Origin: Pyrrhosoma nymphula
Taxonomy: Eukaryota; Arthropoda; Insecta; Odonata; Coenagrionidae
Direction of reading: 5' to 3'
Assembly: GCA_963573305.1 (NCBI GenBank)
Contig: OY754331.1
Span: forward strand, 12,124,868 to 12,188,867
DNA length: 64,000 nt
The stretch's first letter is position 1. Every line of letters begins with the position of its first letter. Positions 24,759 to 36,442 of the stretch are shown here, in pieces. The notes below the pieces were generated by a model. That model was not told the DNA's origin. It did no database searches and saw only the letters and a program-made list of their open reading frames with translations. Position numbers and translations under genes: made by a program.

Positions 24759-26124
24759 TGAAATTTAATACAAGATTGGAGTTCAGTTATGCTTATATTT
24801 CCTTACTAAATGAAAGCAGCTTTTGATAGTTTATACACCAAATGGAAACTTAAAATCATCAGGAAAATCCGTAGGAATTCTTGGAGCAAGAAAAAGGGGA
24901 AAATTGCAAGGAAATGACGTGGGTTTAAACCCAGAGATTAAAAATCTGTTTTTTTTTCTTGCGAATGAATGTAAAAATATGAGATTTGACGTGCATGGCA
25001 ATTTCATTTCATTTTTTAAACTATGATTTACCCAATATACTTACTTAGAGAATGGACCTAAACGAATCCCGCTTGCAACAGCTGGCGCTATAAAATCATT
25101 TCTGATATCTGTGTCATGGGAATAATGATATATCTGTTAAAACTAACCCACTTTGAGTAAGCAGTCCTCGAGAAAGTCTGTAACTTATTGTAGATAGATA
25201 TAGTACATATATAGCATATATAGGTTGGGTGAGATATTTCTTTAGTCATAATATTTCAATGTTAAATTTGAATGTAAGGAGATGTAAGTAGCATGAAGTA
25301 TATGCAGCAGTATTAATAGCACATTAAATTTGCTTTTATTACTGAAAATCTCAGTTATTAACCAGACATGCATGTTTGAGGCTTTGACTTAACTTCTTTG
25401 TTGCACACCGTACGTTGAAAACGCATTCACAGCCGGAGGTGTTTTTAGGAGATAAAATGGACATTATTTTGGTGAGTAATAATTATTTTTTAAATAATAG
25501 AGAAAACATACGAACTAAACACTTTTACATTTCTGACGCCATATGCGCGGCAAACAGATTCATATATCTTTCATCATGAATATCTGGAGCTCACAGCCTC
25601 GTCGATTATCACGGATTGAGATATTTTTATAAAGAGATTTTTATACGAAAACATGATATATTTTTATTTATAATGAGGAAAAATGTATTGAAATTTAATT
25701 TGCGTCGTGAGATTTCGCTTCAGTGACCTTAAGCACAGATTTCCCGAAATGATTTTAATCGAATTGCGACGACTCTGAATCATTGGAACCGATCCCTGTT
25801 CTTCTCACGACCGGAGAAAGAGATCCCCGGCGCACTCTCCAGAGCGTCTCCCGTGAATCCACGAAGAGCGTAGGGGGCGTTGGGAGGGGTGGTCCAGAGG
25901 GAAATGGGATGGCGTGGAGGGAGGACGGATAGGGGGCAAAGGGGGAGAAGTGGGAGTGGGGCTGCGCCACGCAAACCTGTAGACGCGATAATTAATTCAT
26001 TCGCCTCATTCCACGCCTGCGTCATTCACTCAATCCCCCTCTCAGATCCCCTCTCCATTCCTTTGCGCTACCTACGAACCCCTCTCTCCCTTGCTCTTTG
26101 GCGCACCCCCTATTCTAGTATATA
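24759..26124. other. AT-rich stretch, then CpG-rich patch (about 25780-26110)
   Basis: Nothing is recognised before 25780. The patch has purine-rich and pyrimidine-rich halves and immediately precedes the mariner insertion. Confidence 0.4.
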
Positions 26125-26126
26125 TA

Positions 26127-26698
26127 CGAGGTGTGATAAAAAAATAACAGGAATTTTCGTTTTCCTTCAAGAATATTTAGTTATTAATCAATATCGATAT
26201 TGTCCCCTTCAAAGTAATCCACCTTAGACATAATAAACTTGTATCAGGGGTTTTTTCAATCTTGGAAAAACTTCTGGAACTCACTTTTCGGTATAGTGTT
26301 CAGCTCCTTCAGCGATTCTGTTTTTATATTAATCAATGGTGGCAAAACGTCGTCCTTTCATGGTTCTCTTCAGGCTCGGGAATAGAAAGAAGTCACAGGG
26401 GGCCATGTTCGGTGAATACGGTGGCTGAGGCAAAATAACGCTTTGTTTTTATTAAAAAAAAAACAAGAATAAGCAGTCAGGTGTGAGCGGGAGCATTATC
26501 GTGGTGCAAGTTCCACGAGTTGTTTAGACACAATCCTGGGCGTTTTCGTCGGATTGCTTCACGCAAACGGCGCATAACTCCCAGGTAGTATTCCTTATTG
26601 ACCGTACGACCATATGGCAAATTAATACAATTTTTGAAAATCGGAATTATAAACCCCGCGAAATTTAAAAATTCCCGTTATTTTTTGATCACACCTCG
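26127..26698 (-). mobile_element. Internally deleted mariner transposon, 572 bp
   Basis: Terminal inverted repeats of about 30 bp (26127-26156 and 26669-26698) begin CGAGGTGTGATMAAAAAATA and differ at two positions. Both ends are flanked by TA (26125-26126 and 26699-26700), the Tc1/mariner target duplication. The minus strand retains the C-terminal part of a transposase. It is too short for a complete gene (about 1.3 kb is usual), so this copy is non-autonomous. Confidence 0.93.
26180..26620 (-). pseudogene. Mariner transposase C-terminal fragment
   Basis: The minus strand reads, in changing frames, a block ending NKEYYLGVMRRLREAIRRKR, then LHHDNAPAHT (the second catalytic Asp region), then PPYSPNMAPCDFFLFPSLKR (the third Asp region of the D,D34D triad), then a C-terminal run with DYFEGDNIDID. 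A stop follows DNAPAHT, an A-rich run interrupts the next part, and a TGA replaces the expected Trp near the end. The N-terminal DNA-binding domain and first Asp are deleted. The protein would normally cut and rejoin DNA at the inverted repeats; this copy cannot encode it. Confidence 0.88.
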
Positions 26699-27352
26699 TA
26701 TCCGCCCTTCTCTCGCCCCCCTTCACACCACCCACTTAAACCCCCCGTCGCCGTTCATGTCGGAGTGGTATTGTAGTTACATTAAGTCGTTGGTTGCGTC
26801 CAAGGCCGCACCCCTACGCATGTTTTAAAACGAACAGATATTGTCCGCTATATGCTGCTCGAGGTGTTTATTGCGGGAAATTTTTCAAGGAATTGCAAAG
26901 TTTATGGAATTTTCCACGGAGTTTAAATTTAAAATTCCAAGATGTTCATCTATGTAACTCTTTCATTTTTCCTCCTTCGAATGGCACAAGGCCCGTTTGG
27001 ATATCTCTAGTACTTTCTGAGTTACGAATATGTTTGGGATGTATAGTTTTGTTGCGTCGCCGCATGCCTAGAGTACCAATGTACTATACGATACCGATAT
27101 ATGAGACACTTTGCGTCAAAATCTTCATTTATGGGCTTGAGAATACCATGCATTTCACGAATTTTAACTAAAACAATTTCATGAATCTTCGTGGAAATGG
27201 TTTAAATTTTATAAAAGATCATGATTTGTGTTAAAAAATAAAATAACACGGCTTACGATGGTGAGTGAGTACATCGGTGAGTACTAACTGTTGTACTATC
27301 GATGGATTGTTACGGCGTCCTAACTTGTATGTAATTAAATGTAGAGTTTCTT
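26699..27352. other. Nothing recognised
   Basis: AT-rich flank of the mariner. The frame 26794-27171 carries no known motif. Confidence 0.4.
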
Positions 27353-27400
27353 GAATTTGTAATTTTATATTTAGCCGAATTTGTAATTTTATATTTCGCC
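27353..27400. repeat. 24-bp tandem duplication
   Basis: Two adjacent units (27353-27376 and 27377-27400) differ at one base, each starting GAATTTGTAATTTTATATTT. Confidence 0.85.
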
Positions 27401-27580
27401 GTTGTGCACCGTTGCTACGCAATGGTTTTGTTTTGAAAAGAATCAATACTCTCTGAAAGAGGAGACAATAAACATCGCTCGCAGACTGTGTCATTCAAAT
27501 TGAGTTTTTAATTCAAGTTGCAAGTTTTAATCACAACGAAGTTTTATCCTACTTTATTGTCATTAGATTTACCATATATT

Positions 27581-27795
27581 ACTCTAATCACAACTTTGTT
27601 AATTTGGTTATTGACCAATTTTTTCAATTAATGAAGGCGTATTTTATCGAGAGTTGGTCAATGTTTAATAATAAATCTCAACTTCCTTTTGCGAACGTTT
27701 CGCTCTTTAATATAAACATCAACAGGGCTTAAGGTGAGAATATGTTTTTGTTATTACAATGGTAACCAACTCTCAATGAAAAACGCACACTCTAA
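27581..27795 (-). mobile_element. Foldback element, second subfamily (copy Y)
   Basis: The minus strand matches the right half of the element at 15168. It has a core CTGTTGA with an extra T, a helix and GAAAC (27697-27726), then GCAAAAGGAAGTTGA, then the tail with ATACGCCTTCATT. Inverted ends of about 22 bp (ACCAACTCTC near 27767 against its complement near 27645) remain. ACTCTAA at 27581-27587 and 27789-27795 is a candidate 7-bp target duplication. Confidence 0.65.
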
Positions 27796-28266
27796 ATAAC
27801 AACGTATTTCCCTGGCGTATAGAGGCAAGAGTTGGTTAAAGGGCTGCATCCTATCGTCAACCTTGCGATGGTTACTACCTCTCTCTGACTTTTCCTGACG
27901 GAAGAGGGCCACGCTGTCAACTTCAATAGCTGTGCCAACTTCACAAGTAGGCGAATCCCTTGCCAATTGTCCCAGAAGGCAAAAGTATAAGCACGAGTCG
28001 TCGCTTATATTATGCTCAAGAAAGGGTACCATTTATGTCGTGTTCTGGGATCGTCATATCTTGGGTGAAAGTGAGTGCTTCAGGTGAAATTTTGCTCTAT
28101 GCAACAGTGAATTTAACGCTTTTGAATGAAGGATGCAATACCATTTAATAACAATGGTTTTTCAGGCTCTTAATTTGCTCATAAAATTTGACCTTTACCC
28201 ATTTCTCCCTTCAAATTACTCTTTTCTTTGTTCAAATAATTCGTGTGAATAACTTATGAGTTTCAG
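27796..28266. other. Unassigned stretch with an unrecognised open frame
   Basis: A 92-codon minus-strand frame (27754-28032) has an unusually protein-like composition, with HRKVDDRMQPFNQLLP in its middle. However, it overlaps copy Y and has no family I can name. It may be a fragment of an unknown repeat. Confidence 0.3.
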
Positions 28267-28296
28267 ATCTACATCTACATCTACATCTACATCTAC
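28267..28296 (-). repeat. Hexamer tail of the CR1-like element
   Basis: Five perfect ATCTAC units (plus-strand sense) form the 3' terminus of the retrotransposon. Confidence 0.9.
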
Positions 28297-28386
28297 ATAC
28301 TACCCCGCAAGCCGCCTCAATAGGCGTGTGGCGGGGGGTGTTAGGACACCAGCCGTTTACATATAAAAAGGAAACGCTCTATGAAA

Positions 28387-29525
28387 TTACGCCTTGCATT
28401 TATTAAAGTCCCTTATTGTTCGGGGGAAAAACGAATTCCCATACCTATCCGTTCGGCAAAATATCTCTCTTAATTTATCGTTTCTGTCGGACCTGGAAAT
28501 ATAGTGGGGTTCTAATATGATGTTCTCCGTGTCGCTCTGAAAGATATCTATTCTCAATTGATCAAGTAATCTAAGCCTAGCGCGCAGCCTCCGAGTCTCT
28601 AGCGGCTCCCAGCCTAATTCGTTTAACATCTGCGTAACGCTGTCTGTACGCCCGTAGCAGTTTTTGACGAATCGCGCAGCTTTCCTTTGTATTTTATTAA
28701 GTTCCCGAATTAATTTTTTCTGCACCGGATCCCATATGCTTGCTGCATATTCAAGGTGTGGCCGGACGAGTGCGAAATAGCACCTCTCTTTTACTTTTTC
28801 ATCTGAGAATCTTCCCACAATACGCTTGACGAATCCTAGCTTCTTCAGAGCTCTGCCACAAATATTTCTTATATGTGTTCCCCACGATAGGTTTGAGGTT
28901 ATCGTAACTCCCAGATACTTAACTTCATCTGTCGCCTTTATCTTAACGCCATCCACAGCATATACACGGGGATAGTTGGACGACCTCCGCAAGAAATGTA
29001 CCGCCGCACATTTGCTCAGATTAAGTTCGAGTCCCCACTCTTGGCTCCACACATGAACGTTGTTTAAATCCGATGATAGAATTTCAAAGTCAGAGTGATC
29101 ATTAATTTCGCGATAGATGACAGCGTCGTCAGCAAATAAACGTATTTTACTGCTAATTCGAGAGCATAGATCATTTATGTATATAATGAACAAAAGGGGG
29201 CCGATTACGCTTCCTTGTGGGACACCTGATGTCACTTGAACTGCATCAGAGCTAATTCCGTCAAGAACTACTTTTTGCTTACGATCACTCAGAAAGTCGC
29301 GTATCCAGTTTACTACTGTTTCGTTTAGGCCGCATGACTGTAATTTGTATAAAAGTTTGTTGTGAGGTACCGTGTCGAAAGCTTTCTTAAAATCTAGGAA
29401 TAATGCGTCCACTTGTGTTTTCGATTCACCAGATTTGAGAACGTCATGAAGAAAGAGCGCGAGCTGTGTTTCACATGATCTACCTTTCCGAAAGCCGTGC
29501 TGACAGCCATGAAGGAAGGAAGTTA
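28387..29525 (-). CDS. Reverse transcriptase part of the CR1-like element
   Basis: The frame carries the RT palm and thumb in order, numbered from the methionine at 29412: LFLDFKKAFDTVPH at residues 4-17 (motif A aspartates), SGVPQGS at 62-68, GPLLFIIYINDL at 71-82 and FADD at 93-96 (catalytic aspartates). A C-terminal region rich in Arg and Leu ends with RTIRDFNKCKA. That methionine is internal. The same frame is open upstream to about 29525 and includes QHGFRKGRS, a normal part of the finger region, so the protein is really a continuation of the endonuclease frame. It copies the element RNA at a nicked target site. A +1 frameshift within the GAAGGAAGGAAG run (29511-29522, plus-strand sense) separates it from the upstream part. 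Confidence 0.93.
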
Positions 29526-31231
29526 CGACTGTCCAGGAACGTCATGATATTGCTAACGACGATATGTTCGAGTATCTTGCCTATAATAGACGTTAATGAA
29601 ATTGGTCGATAGTTCCCTGGGTCATGTCTGTTTCCCTTTTTGAATATCGGTGTAACGTTTGCAATTTTCCAGTCTATTGGTATCTTTCCTTCAGACAATG
29701 ACTTCTTGAATATTATGTCTAAGAACGGTGCGATCTGTGGCGCTAATTCCTTGAGGACACGCGCGGGTATTCCCTCCGGACCCGGAGATTTACTATTTTT
29801 GATCGACTGTAGCTGTTTAGTTATCCCATCACATTGAATAGTGATTTCTTTCATCGGTTCCTCAGTGAATGAAATGTCGAAATAACATGGAGTATCGTCT
29901 GTAGTGTATACACTTTCGAAGTGGGAATTTAACGTGTTAGCTTTGTCAATATTATCGGTGACAAGTTTGCCATCTTTATCAAATAACGAATCTACGGTTG
30001 AAGATTTTCCCTGAAGCTCTCTCGCATATGACCAAAAAGATTTCGGATTTTCTTCGAGTAATTCACCAAGTACTTTTTTCTTGAAATTTCGCAATGCAGT
30101 ACGCATTGATTTCTTGGTTTTTGAGCGTTGTGCAGCGTAACTTTCTTTTGCTTCAAGTTCCTTCGATTTGTCACCTAACGTAATGGACTTGTTGAATAAG
30201 TTGTACAGTTTTCTCTGTCTCTTAAGGTCCCTCCTAACATCATTGTTATACCAGCGAGGTTCTTTACTATCACATTTCAATTTTCGCGGAATATATTCGT
30301 TGATTCCCTGGCGTAGAATTTCTAAGAAATATTTCCATGATGCATCAGTGCTTTTGTCCTCTGTTTTAGCTACGAAGTCAGTGTACGAATCATTAAGCAT
30401 CTCGCCAAATTTTATAAAGTTGCATTTATCAAATAAATAAATATTGCGTTTCGGTTTTACAGCTGACTCTACTTCAAGTTTTAAGGCTGCAAAAATTACT
30501 CTGTGATCACTTATGCCATCAATAATATCGAGTTGTTTTATCAACCTAGGATGGCTTACTGCAAAAAGGTCTAATATTTTATTTCCTCTCGTAGGCTTGT
30601 CAACTACTTGGGCGAGTGAGTGCTTAGTAAGTGTGTTGAGTAAGATCTCGCTGATTTCCCTATTCCTTGAATTTGGCTTTACAGTGTAAGAATCCCAATT
30701 TATAGATGGCAGATTAAAATCTCCCCCAATAATGATTACACTTTTACTGTCTCTCAAAGTAAATGCGGATATTTGATTTTCTAATTGGTAAATAATATCA
30801 GCTTCGGAGTTTGGAGGTCTATAAAAAGAGCAAACATGTATACTCCTTTTGTTTCGTTGTTTAATTGTACACCATACGCTTTCTATTTCATTATCAGTTA
30901 TTTCATGGGCGGTGCTGTGTAAATGTGATTTAACTGCTATAAAAACTCCGCCTCCTGTCCTATCGCTTCGATCGCATCTGTAGATTTTATATCCTGGAGG
31001 AAAAACTTCACTGTCACTTATATCCTCTGTAAGCCAGCTCTCCGTTCCTATGACCACGTCTGCGTCCTGAAATATATGCTCGATTTCAGCGCGCTTGTTT
31101 TTAACGCTACGGCAATTAACTACTACAAAGTTAATGTCATATTTTGTAGATTGAGTGTCGGATGTCAGATGTGTAAAGACTTGAGAACATTGACAGAATT
31201 TATCTCTGAAGGATTCTTTGTGATTATTTTG
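29480..31231 (-). CDS. APE-type endonuclease and RT N-terminus of the CR1-like element
   Basis: The frame is open from just below a stop at 31232-31234 down to 29480. It begins upstream of the first candidate start: VVVNCRSVKNK lies above the GTG at 31057 and supplies the catalytic Asn motif. It continues with GTESWL (Glu), FYRPPN (Tyr region), GGDFNLPSINW (Asp-x-Asn) and ISDHRVIF (Asp-His), so all endonuclease landmarks are present. After a linker rich in Lys/Arg, the RT N-terminus appears (KSPGPEGIPARVLKELAP, then FKKGNRHDPGNYRPISL). Beyond 29522 the frame is lost through a one-base shift. The endonuclease nicks chromosomal DNA to prime reverse transcription. No initiation codon can be assigned because the 5' end is missing. 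Confidence 0.92.
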   Translation of the reverse strand, partial: QNNHKESFRDKFCQCSQVFTHLTSDTQSTKYDINFVVVNCRSVKNKRAEIEHIFQDADVVIGTESWLTEDISDSEVFPPGYKIYRCDRSDRTGGGVFIAVKSHLHSTAHEITDNEIESVWCTIKQRNKRSIHVCSFYRPPNSEADIIYQLENQISAFTLRDSKSVIIIGGDFNLPSINWDSYTVKPNSRNREISEILLNTLTKHSLAQVVDKPTRGNKILDLFAVSHPRLIKQLDIIDGISDHRVIFAALKLEVESAVKPKRNIYLFDKCNFIKFGEMLNDSYTDFVAKTEDKSTDASWKYFLEILRQGINEYIPRKLKCDSKEPRWYNNDVRRDLKRQRKLYNLFNKSITLGDKSKELEAKESYAAQRSKTKKSMRTALRNFKKKVLGELLEENPKSFWSYARELQGKSSTVDSLFDKDGKLVTDNIDKANTLNSHFESVYTTDDTPCYFDISFTEEPMKEITIQCDGITKQLQSIKNSKSPGPEGIPARVLKELAPQIAPFLDIIFKKSLSEGKIPIDWKIANVTPIFKKGNRHDPGNYRPISLTSIIGKILEHIVVSNIMTFLDSRNFLPSWLSARLSER

Positions 31232-31234
31232 TTA

Positions 31235-32060
31235 CTGTGTGTTTCTAAATCATTAAAAATAACTTGTAGCTGATGGAATTTAATGACTATCACCAGTAGC
31301 GGGAGCCGAGGAATATTTTTGTGGGAATTAAAATATTAACTTATTTTCTTCGGCTGTAAATATTGTTACACGAAGATATATTTTACTTTATTGGGAGAGT
31401 CAATATGTTGCATTCATGAGAATAGGTAAACTATCTACCTTTTTAATGAAACTTCAAACAATTATTCGTACTCATCAGTAGACCTCTCGAAAGTTATCTT
31501 TGCTAATGAAAGGTGAATAGATAATTGGTAATCAATTCCTTGATCTCCTTGAATTCACCTGCAATTGGAAACCCCATGTGTAGGAATTAAATTCAATTGA
31601 AGCAGTCATTTTCCAGTTTGTGTGCCTAACACCTTGTATGAGTGGTGCAAGGAATCTACCTGAGAACCCTACCGTGTGGTTCAGCAGGTCGAGCCAGCAA
31701 GACTACACTGTGAACATGTTTTCCCATGGGTCGGTGTGTGGGTAGGTATGTGGGTACCTTCTTCATTACCCTGACACCTCAATTTCTTGCACCAAATGTT
31801 CACATTCATGTGGCATTCTCTAATCTGTTTAAGGGTTACACCTGATACCGTATTAATCACTCGAGCGAAAAAAAATTAAGTTCAAGAAATTATATTGGAA
31901 ATTTTCCAATCATTTCGATTGCACAAATCGCCCGGATTTCTCCGTCTTTGGAGAATAAAATATATTGGGTGAATCTATCCGCCACTACAGGAAAATAAAT
32001 TATGAAGAGGAAAGTTATAGTCTAAGAATTTGTGGAATATAATAGACGAGTGCTTTGTGG
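31235..32060. other. Nothing recognised
   Basis: Upstream flank of the CR1-like element. I see no ORF1 or zinc-finger coding sequence. Confidence 0.45.
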
Positions 32061-32301
32061 CGTATTGTACCTATAGCTGCTAGTTTCTGGCGTAACTTGG
32101 CGGAACGTATTCATTATGAAAATGAAAATCTTTTAGCTTTGTGGCTCCACAATGATCTTTTTAGTAGCGCGACAAGGGTTTCGACGTAACAACAACGTCA
32201 TCACCAGGTCAGATGATGTTGTAGTACGTCGAAACCCGGGTCGTGCTAATAAAAAGATCATTGTGGAGCCACAAAGTTAAAATATTTTCATTTTCGTATT
32301 G
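32061..32301 (-). mobile_element. Foldback element with core and tail (copy vii)
   Basis: Arms of about 90 bp (32116-32204 and 32207-32299) share CTTTGTGGCTCCACAATGAT and its complement. The minus-strand arm has CTGGTGA, an extra T, a GACGT/ACGTC helix and GAAAC. The plus-strand arm has CAGATGA (32210-32216) and GAAAC. The minus-strand tail (32079-32115) reads GTTCCGCCAAGTTACGCC. CGTATTG at 32061-32067 and 32295-32301 is a candidate 7-bp target duplication. Confidence 0.78.
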
Positions 32302-35300
32302 CATTTATGTCAGATATTAACTGTGAACAAAGCGTTTCGCATTTGAAAGACATAAATGACATCATTATTTAAAAGTTAAATGTTTTTCCGCGATTTGTTC
32401 ACATGTATATTACTTTATACGGGCGTATATCATATATACTTTTATATACTTTATACGGGTCATGACGATGTTCTAATGTTATTTTCCCAGTGAAATCATT
32501 GCATTATTTTTGCTGTTCTACGGAACGCTGGTTGTCAAGTAAATAAATGGGACAGCGATTGTGATTGGTTGATACTTCAAGCATTTCCTTAATCTATTTT
32601 CCTCATGAAGATTGGATGAGCTGATCTTCATTAATTCTGCGCCTTTATCAAGCCTCATAGTTTGTGACGATGAAACGGTGGCCCAAATAAAATCATCTTC
32701 GGCGGTAAGTCGATCTTTTTCAAGACGGTCTCAAGTCACGACCTGACTATAAATATGGGCCTTGGACTACAATTTTTATAAAACTACATGCTGATATTCA
32801 TGTTAATGGGCATGTTTATCTGATTTACACTTGATTGATTAAGAAAACTATACATATATGTACATGTCAAATGTAACTGATTAATAGTGAATTTATTTTT
32901 TTGTTGTATTTGGACTTGCAATGACATATGTATGTTTAAAAAAATAATAATTCATAAATATTATATACACGTATATTGAATGAATTTATATAAATTTTAT
33001 TTGAAAGTACATTTTTGAAAATTGTAATGTACTTAATATCTTTTACACTACAGCTGGCAAAATGATGTGTAAAAAGACGAGCAAATATTTTTTAATTTAC
33101 CTGTAGGCACTTGTTCTTATAAAGCATGCCCTAGAACAGCACATCTTCTATCTATATTGTTAATCACGCTTCATATACATATTGCGTTCATTTAATTGTT
33201 TTACACCATGTAACTTTGAGGAGGGGCTAGATGTAAAAAGGGACAACTTAGTCTCAGTCTGTTAAAGAAAGAAATCCGTCAATTAAACACGTTTATCACT
33301 AAATCTGTCCACTTATATCGATTGTGAACCCCGCCCCCATTGACGTTGGTGTAATAGGACTGAGAGAGGTGGGTGGGGGGAGGAACGCAACCCTTTGGCA
33401 AGAAGACTATCGAAAGGGGGTGGGGTAAAAGGGGGTGGGGTTATTTGGAGAAGTAAGTTAAGCGCTCCGACCCCAGTCGGAAGTGAGCGGGAGGTGGGGA
33501 GAGAGGAGAAGAGGTTACGCAGGGCTGCCAACTGCGACGAGTGAAGAGTAAAATTCGTGACATTTCCACTTGGCCCGCGAGTGCGAAAACTCCAGGGGCA
33601 GTATTTCCCCCTAGATAGGAGCGACACCATCTGCGAAGGCTGACATTAATCGCTCGCGAGACGCTTATAGCGGGAGAGGGGAAATTGAAGACAAAAAAAT
33701 GAGAAACATCCTATTTCTTCGCCTTTCCTTATTTACAGAACTATGTAATTCACATTTATGGAAGTACCTTTTCATTTTGGTGTTCTCCTGTTACCCTTTA
33801 AACAACAGAAAACGTTTGATAAGACTTTGTATTAAATAAATACTAGACCGTGGCGAAAATAATGGCACAGTCAACTGGAAATAAAGCTGATGTAGGCACA
33901 TTTTATGAAATTTTTCGGAATTCTCACAATCACGTCACGAATGTCACCTTAGATCCGCCGTACCCGCCTTATTCTGAACCCTAGTATATAGTAAACATAT
34001 CCGGAAATGACGTGTTGTTAAAGAGAGTTGTGTGGAAACCTCGAATACTGGTGATCCAATTGGAATTATATCAATCTACCATTGGATTGATGCAGTAATC
34101 ATATCAAGATGCATGCATAATCAAGCAATTCTAACTACCTCTAATTCTATGTTAGGGGTATTTGGGAAACGATGATAAACTTTATTAAAACATAATAGGT
34201 AATATTGATTTCTTTTGTTTCATTTTATAAATAGAATTAATGGATGCTTAATTTATCTAGCATAAGCCAATATTGTATGCAATTTTTGCAATCCTGTCAA
34301 GGTATTAACCAAGAATTTGCTTTATAACGTTGAAATTTTAGTACCTTAAACGTAAGACTAATTATCTTTTAAAATATTCTGCACTTCAAGGCATATAAAA
34401 TACCTTCCTCATTTATGAAGTCACAGAACTTCATAATCTACATTAGGGCTCCGTGCTTAACCGATTCTCATGAATTCCGTTTACGTTATACCGTCGTACG
34501 TTTTGTGGCGTGGGGAGAAAAATGTAAAGTTATATATCGTAAAGTATTAGAGTCAGCGGAAACGAATTTAAAGAACAGCATAGAAATAAGCCAGTTTGGT
34601 GATTCCGTAACATTCATAATACACATAAAACTCATCTGCTGAGGAGGAAATGGGTACCTGAAAATACTTGGGAATTTTCGGTGTGACTATTGCTAATCGA
34701 GATTTGGTATTTTTCCTTGCAAGGAATGCGAATTCTGATCCTGCTTTCAGTTCCTCATCTCAGGAGCTTATTTAATCAGTACTAATTCCACACCATACTA
34801 TGATTCTTCTCGTTACTCTTTTACTTTATCTTTTTTTGTGGAAGCTTCAAATAATTAAGCACGTTGGATTTTTCTTTGGCAAACCCTGACTAATCATAAA
34901 AAGAAACTTCTTGCAATCAAGTGGAAACAATTGGCGAGAGCCTTATTTATCATCTCAATCCAAAACTGACGGGAGATGACCGAGGTCGTTTTAGTATTTA
35001 TTTTTATTACACTCTGTAGTTTTACCTCTAATCCAGGTGGTGTTATTAATTGGCATACTTGAGAGATTATAAGCATATTATTTTTTAGTCAAGCGGCGCC
35101 ATGTTTCTGATGCACGGGTCATCTATTCGGTGTTCTCCAGCTCGGCTGCATCTTGATGTGCAGACTGTATTCTGCGATGGCGCGCGAATCCCGTCGTCTC
35201 GAAGTTTCTGAGAGGACGGAGAGCATTACGTGACCCACAGGGAAGATCCGAGAAACCTCGAAGAGGAGGAGGAAAAGCAATCATCTTCCCTCTCGGAAAG

Positions 35301-35545
35301 AGTTCTCGCGTAAGCGGAGAAGACTTCGAGAAAAGAGGAATTCGAGACCCTCCCTTCCTCCTCCCCCCTTCGAGGACGAGTGGTTCACAAGAAGAAGGGA
35401 AAATAGGTTAGCTACGCATCCAAGACGACCGGAGCCATTAAAGGGTTTCCATGGGAACCCTGGGCAGCCACTAGGATTTGCCGCCGAGGCGCTCGCGACC
35501 AGGGTGGGCTTCCAGGATCTGTCTTTTCAGGGTCTACATCTACAT
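32302..35545. other. Unassigned stretch with purine-rich patch (about 33350-33690)
   Basis: AT-rich except for the G-rich, CpG-containing patch and a second purine-rich patch at 35160-35400. The 105-codon frame 33313-33630 is compositional. No gene recognised. Confidence 0.4.
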
Positions 35546-36442
35546 ACATCCTCCTATAGTTTCTCTGGCCAACAAATTCCAAAAGTTACATCCTGTAATG
35601 ATCTTGGTGTACTTTTTGACTTCAAGCTGACTTTCTCCCCTCACATTAAAAATATCTCTTCAAAAGCCCTGTCTCTAGTTGGACTCCTTTACAGATTCAC
35701 AGAAATTCAAAGTCCCCTGGCTCTAAAATCCATATTTTCCGGCTGTGTTCTTCCAATTATAGAATATTGTTCACCCATATGGTCCTCAGCTTGTCCCACA
35801 TTTCTCAAAATTCTTAATAGGCCTCTTAACTTTTTCATCAGCAATGTGAAAAACCGTAACCCCTCTCTTCGTAATCTTACCACGCATGATCTGCTCTCAA
35901 AACTTGATATCGCTCCCTTGGAACGTCGCCGCACACTTAGTGACCTCAAATTTTTCCATAGAATCATGAACGGCCGCTTCAGGTCTAACGACCTTCTGTC
36001 AATGTTCTCCCTCCGGGTCCCCTCACGTAAAACAAGGAACTCTTCCCTCTTTCATCTACCTCACTCCCGCTTATCAGTGACTCAGAGATCCCTTACCTAC
36101 CAGCTACCTCTTACCTACAATTCCCTCAATACCCCATCTATTGACATAACATCCTCTTTTCCAACTTTCACAACCGCTATTAACAGACTCCCTATCTAAA
36201 TTCCCCTTCCTATCTTCCTCCCACCTAAATTGTCACAACGGATGAGTTCTTTATGAGATGCTGTTTCATGCTACCTTGCTGTTTTTTTATGCTGGGACAT
36301 AGTATCCAGTGTTTATGTTTATTGAGTGATAACTTATTGGTTTTTCTTTTTTGTTGTTCTATGTAAAGCCATTTAATAATGTTAAAAATCCGATGTAAAG
36401 GTCACCTTGACTGTTTTTGGATTTATTATTAAATAAAAAAAA
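35546..36442 (+). mobile_element. 5'-truncated non-LTR retrotransposon, RT C-terminus open
   Basis: The frame 35504-36199 reads from the end of the RT palm into the thumb and C-terminal region: VTSCNDLGVLFDFKLTFSPH, SGCVLPIIEYCSPIWS, then LDIAPLERRRTLSDLKFFHR. These fit the part downstream of the FADD box in Jockey/CR1-type RTs. Only the last 215 or so codons remain, but there is no stop or shift inside them, so the insertion is probably recent. A 3' UTR follows, with AATAAA at about 36434 and a short A run ending near 36442. The element is different from the CR1-like one at 28 kb. Its 5' end is taken to lie near 35546, where alignment-like sequence begins. No target duplication is clear. Confidence 0.82.

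Larger units (their letters stand above)
28267..31231 (-). mobile_element. CR1-like non-LTR retrotransposon, nearly intact second ORF
   Basis: The minus strand encodes, in order, an APE-type endonuclease, a reverse transcriptase and a thumb/C-terminal region. A 120-bp 3' UTR follows, with a GC-rich hairpin (CCGCC 28312-28316 with GGCGG 28330-28334) and five ATCTAC units (28267-28296, plus-strand sense). A tail of short tandem units in place of poly(A) and the protein motifs fit the CR1 group of the Jockey superfamily; the exact clade cannot be fixed by eye. No ORF1 is seen upstream to about 33 kb, so the copy is 5'-truncated just above the endonuclease. Fragments of the same family lie at 1396 and 44400. 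Confidence 0.93.
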
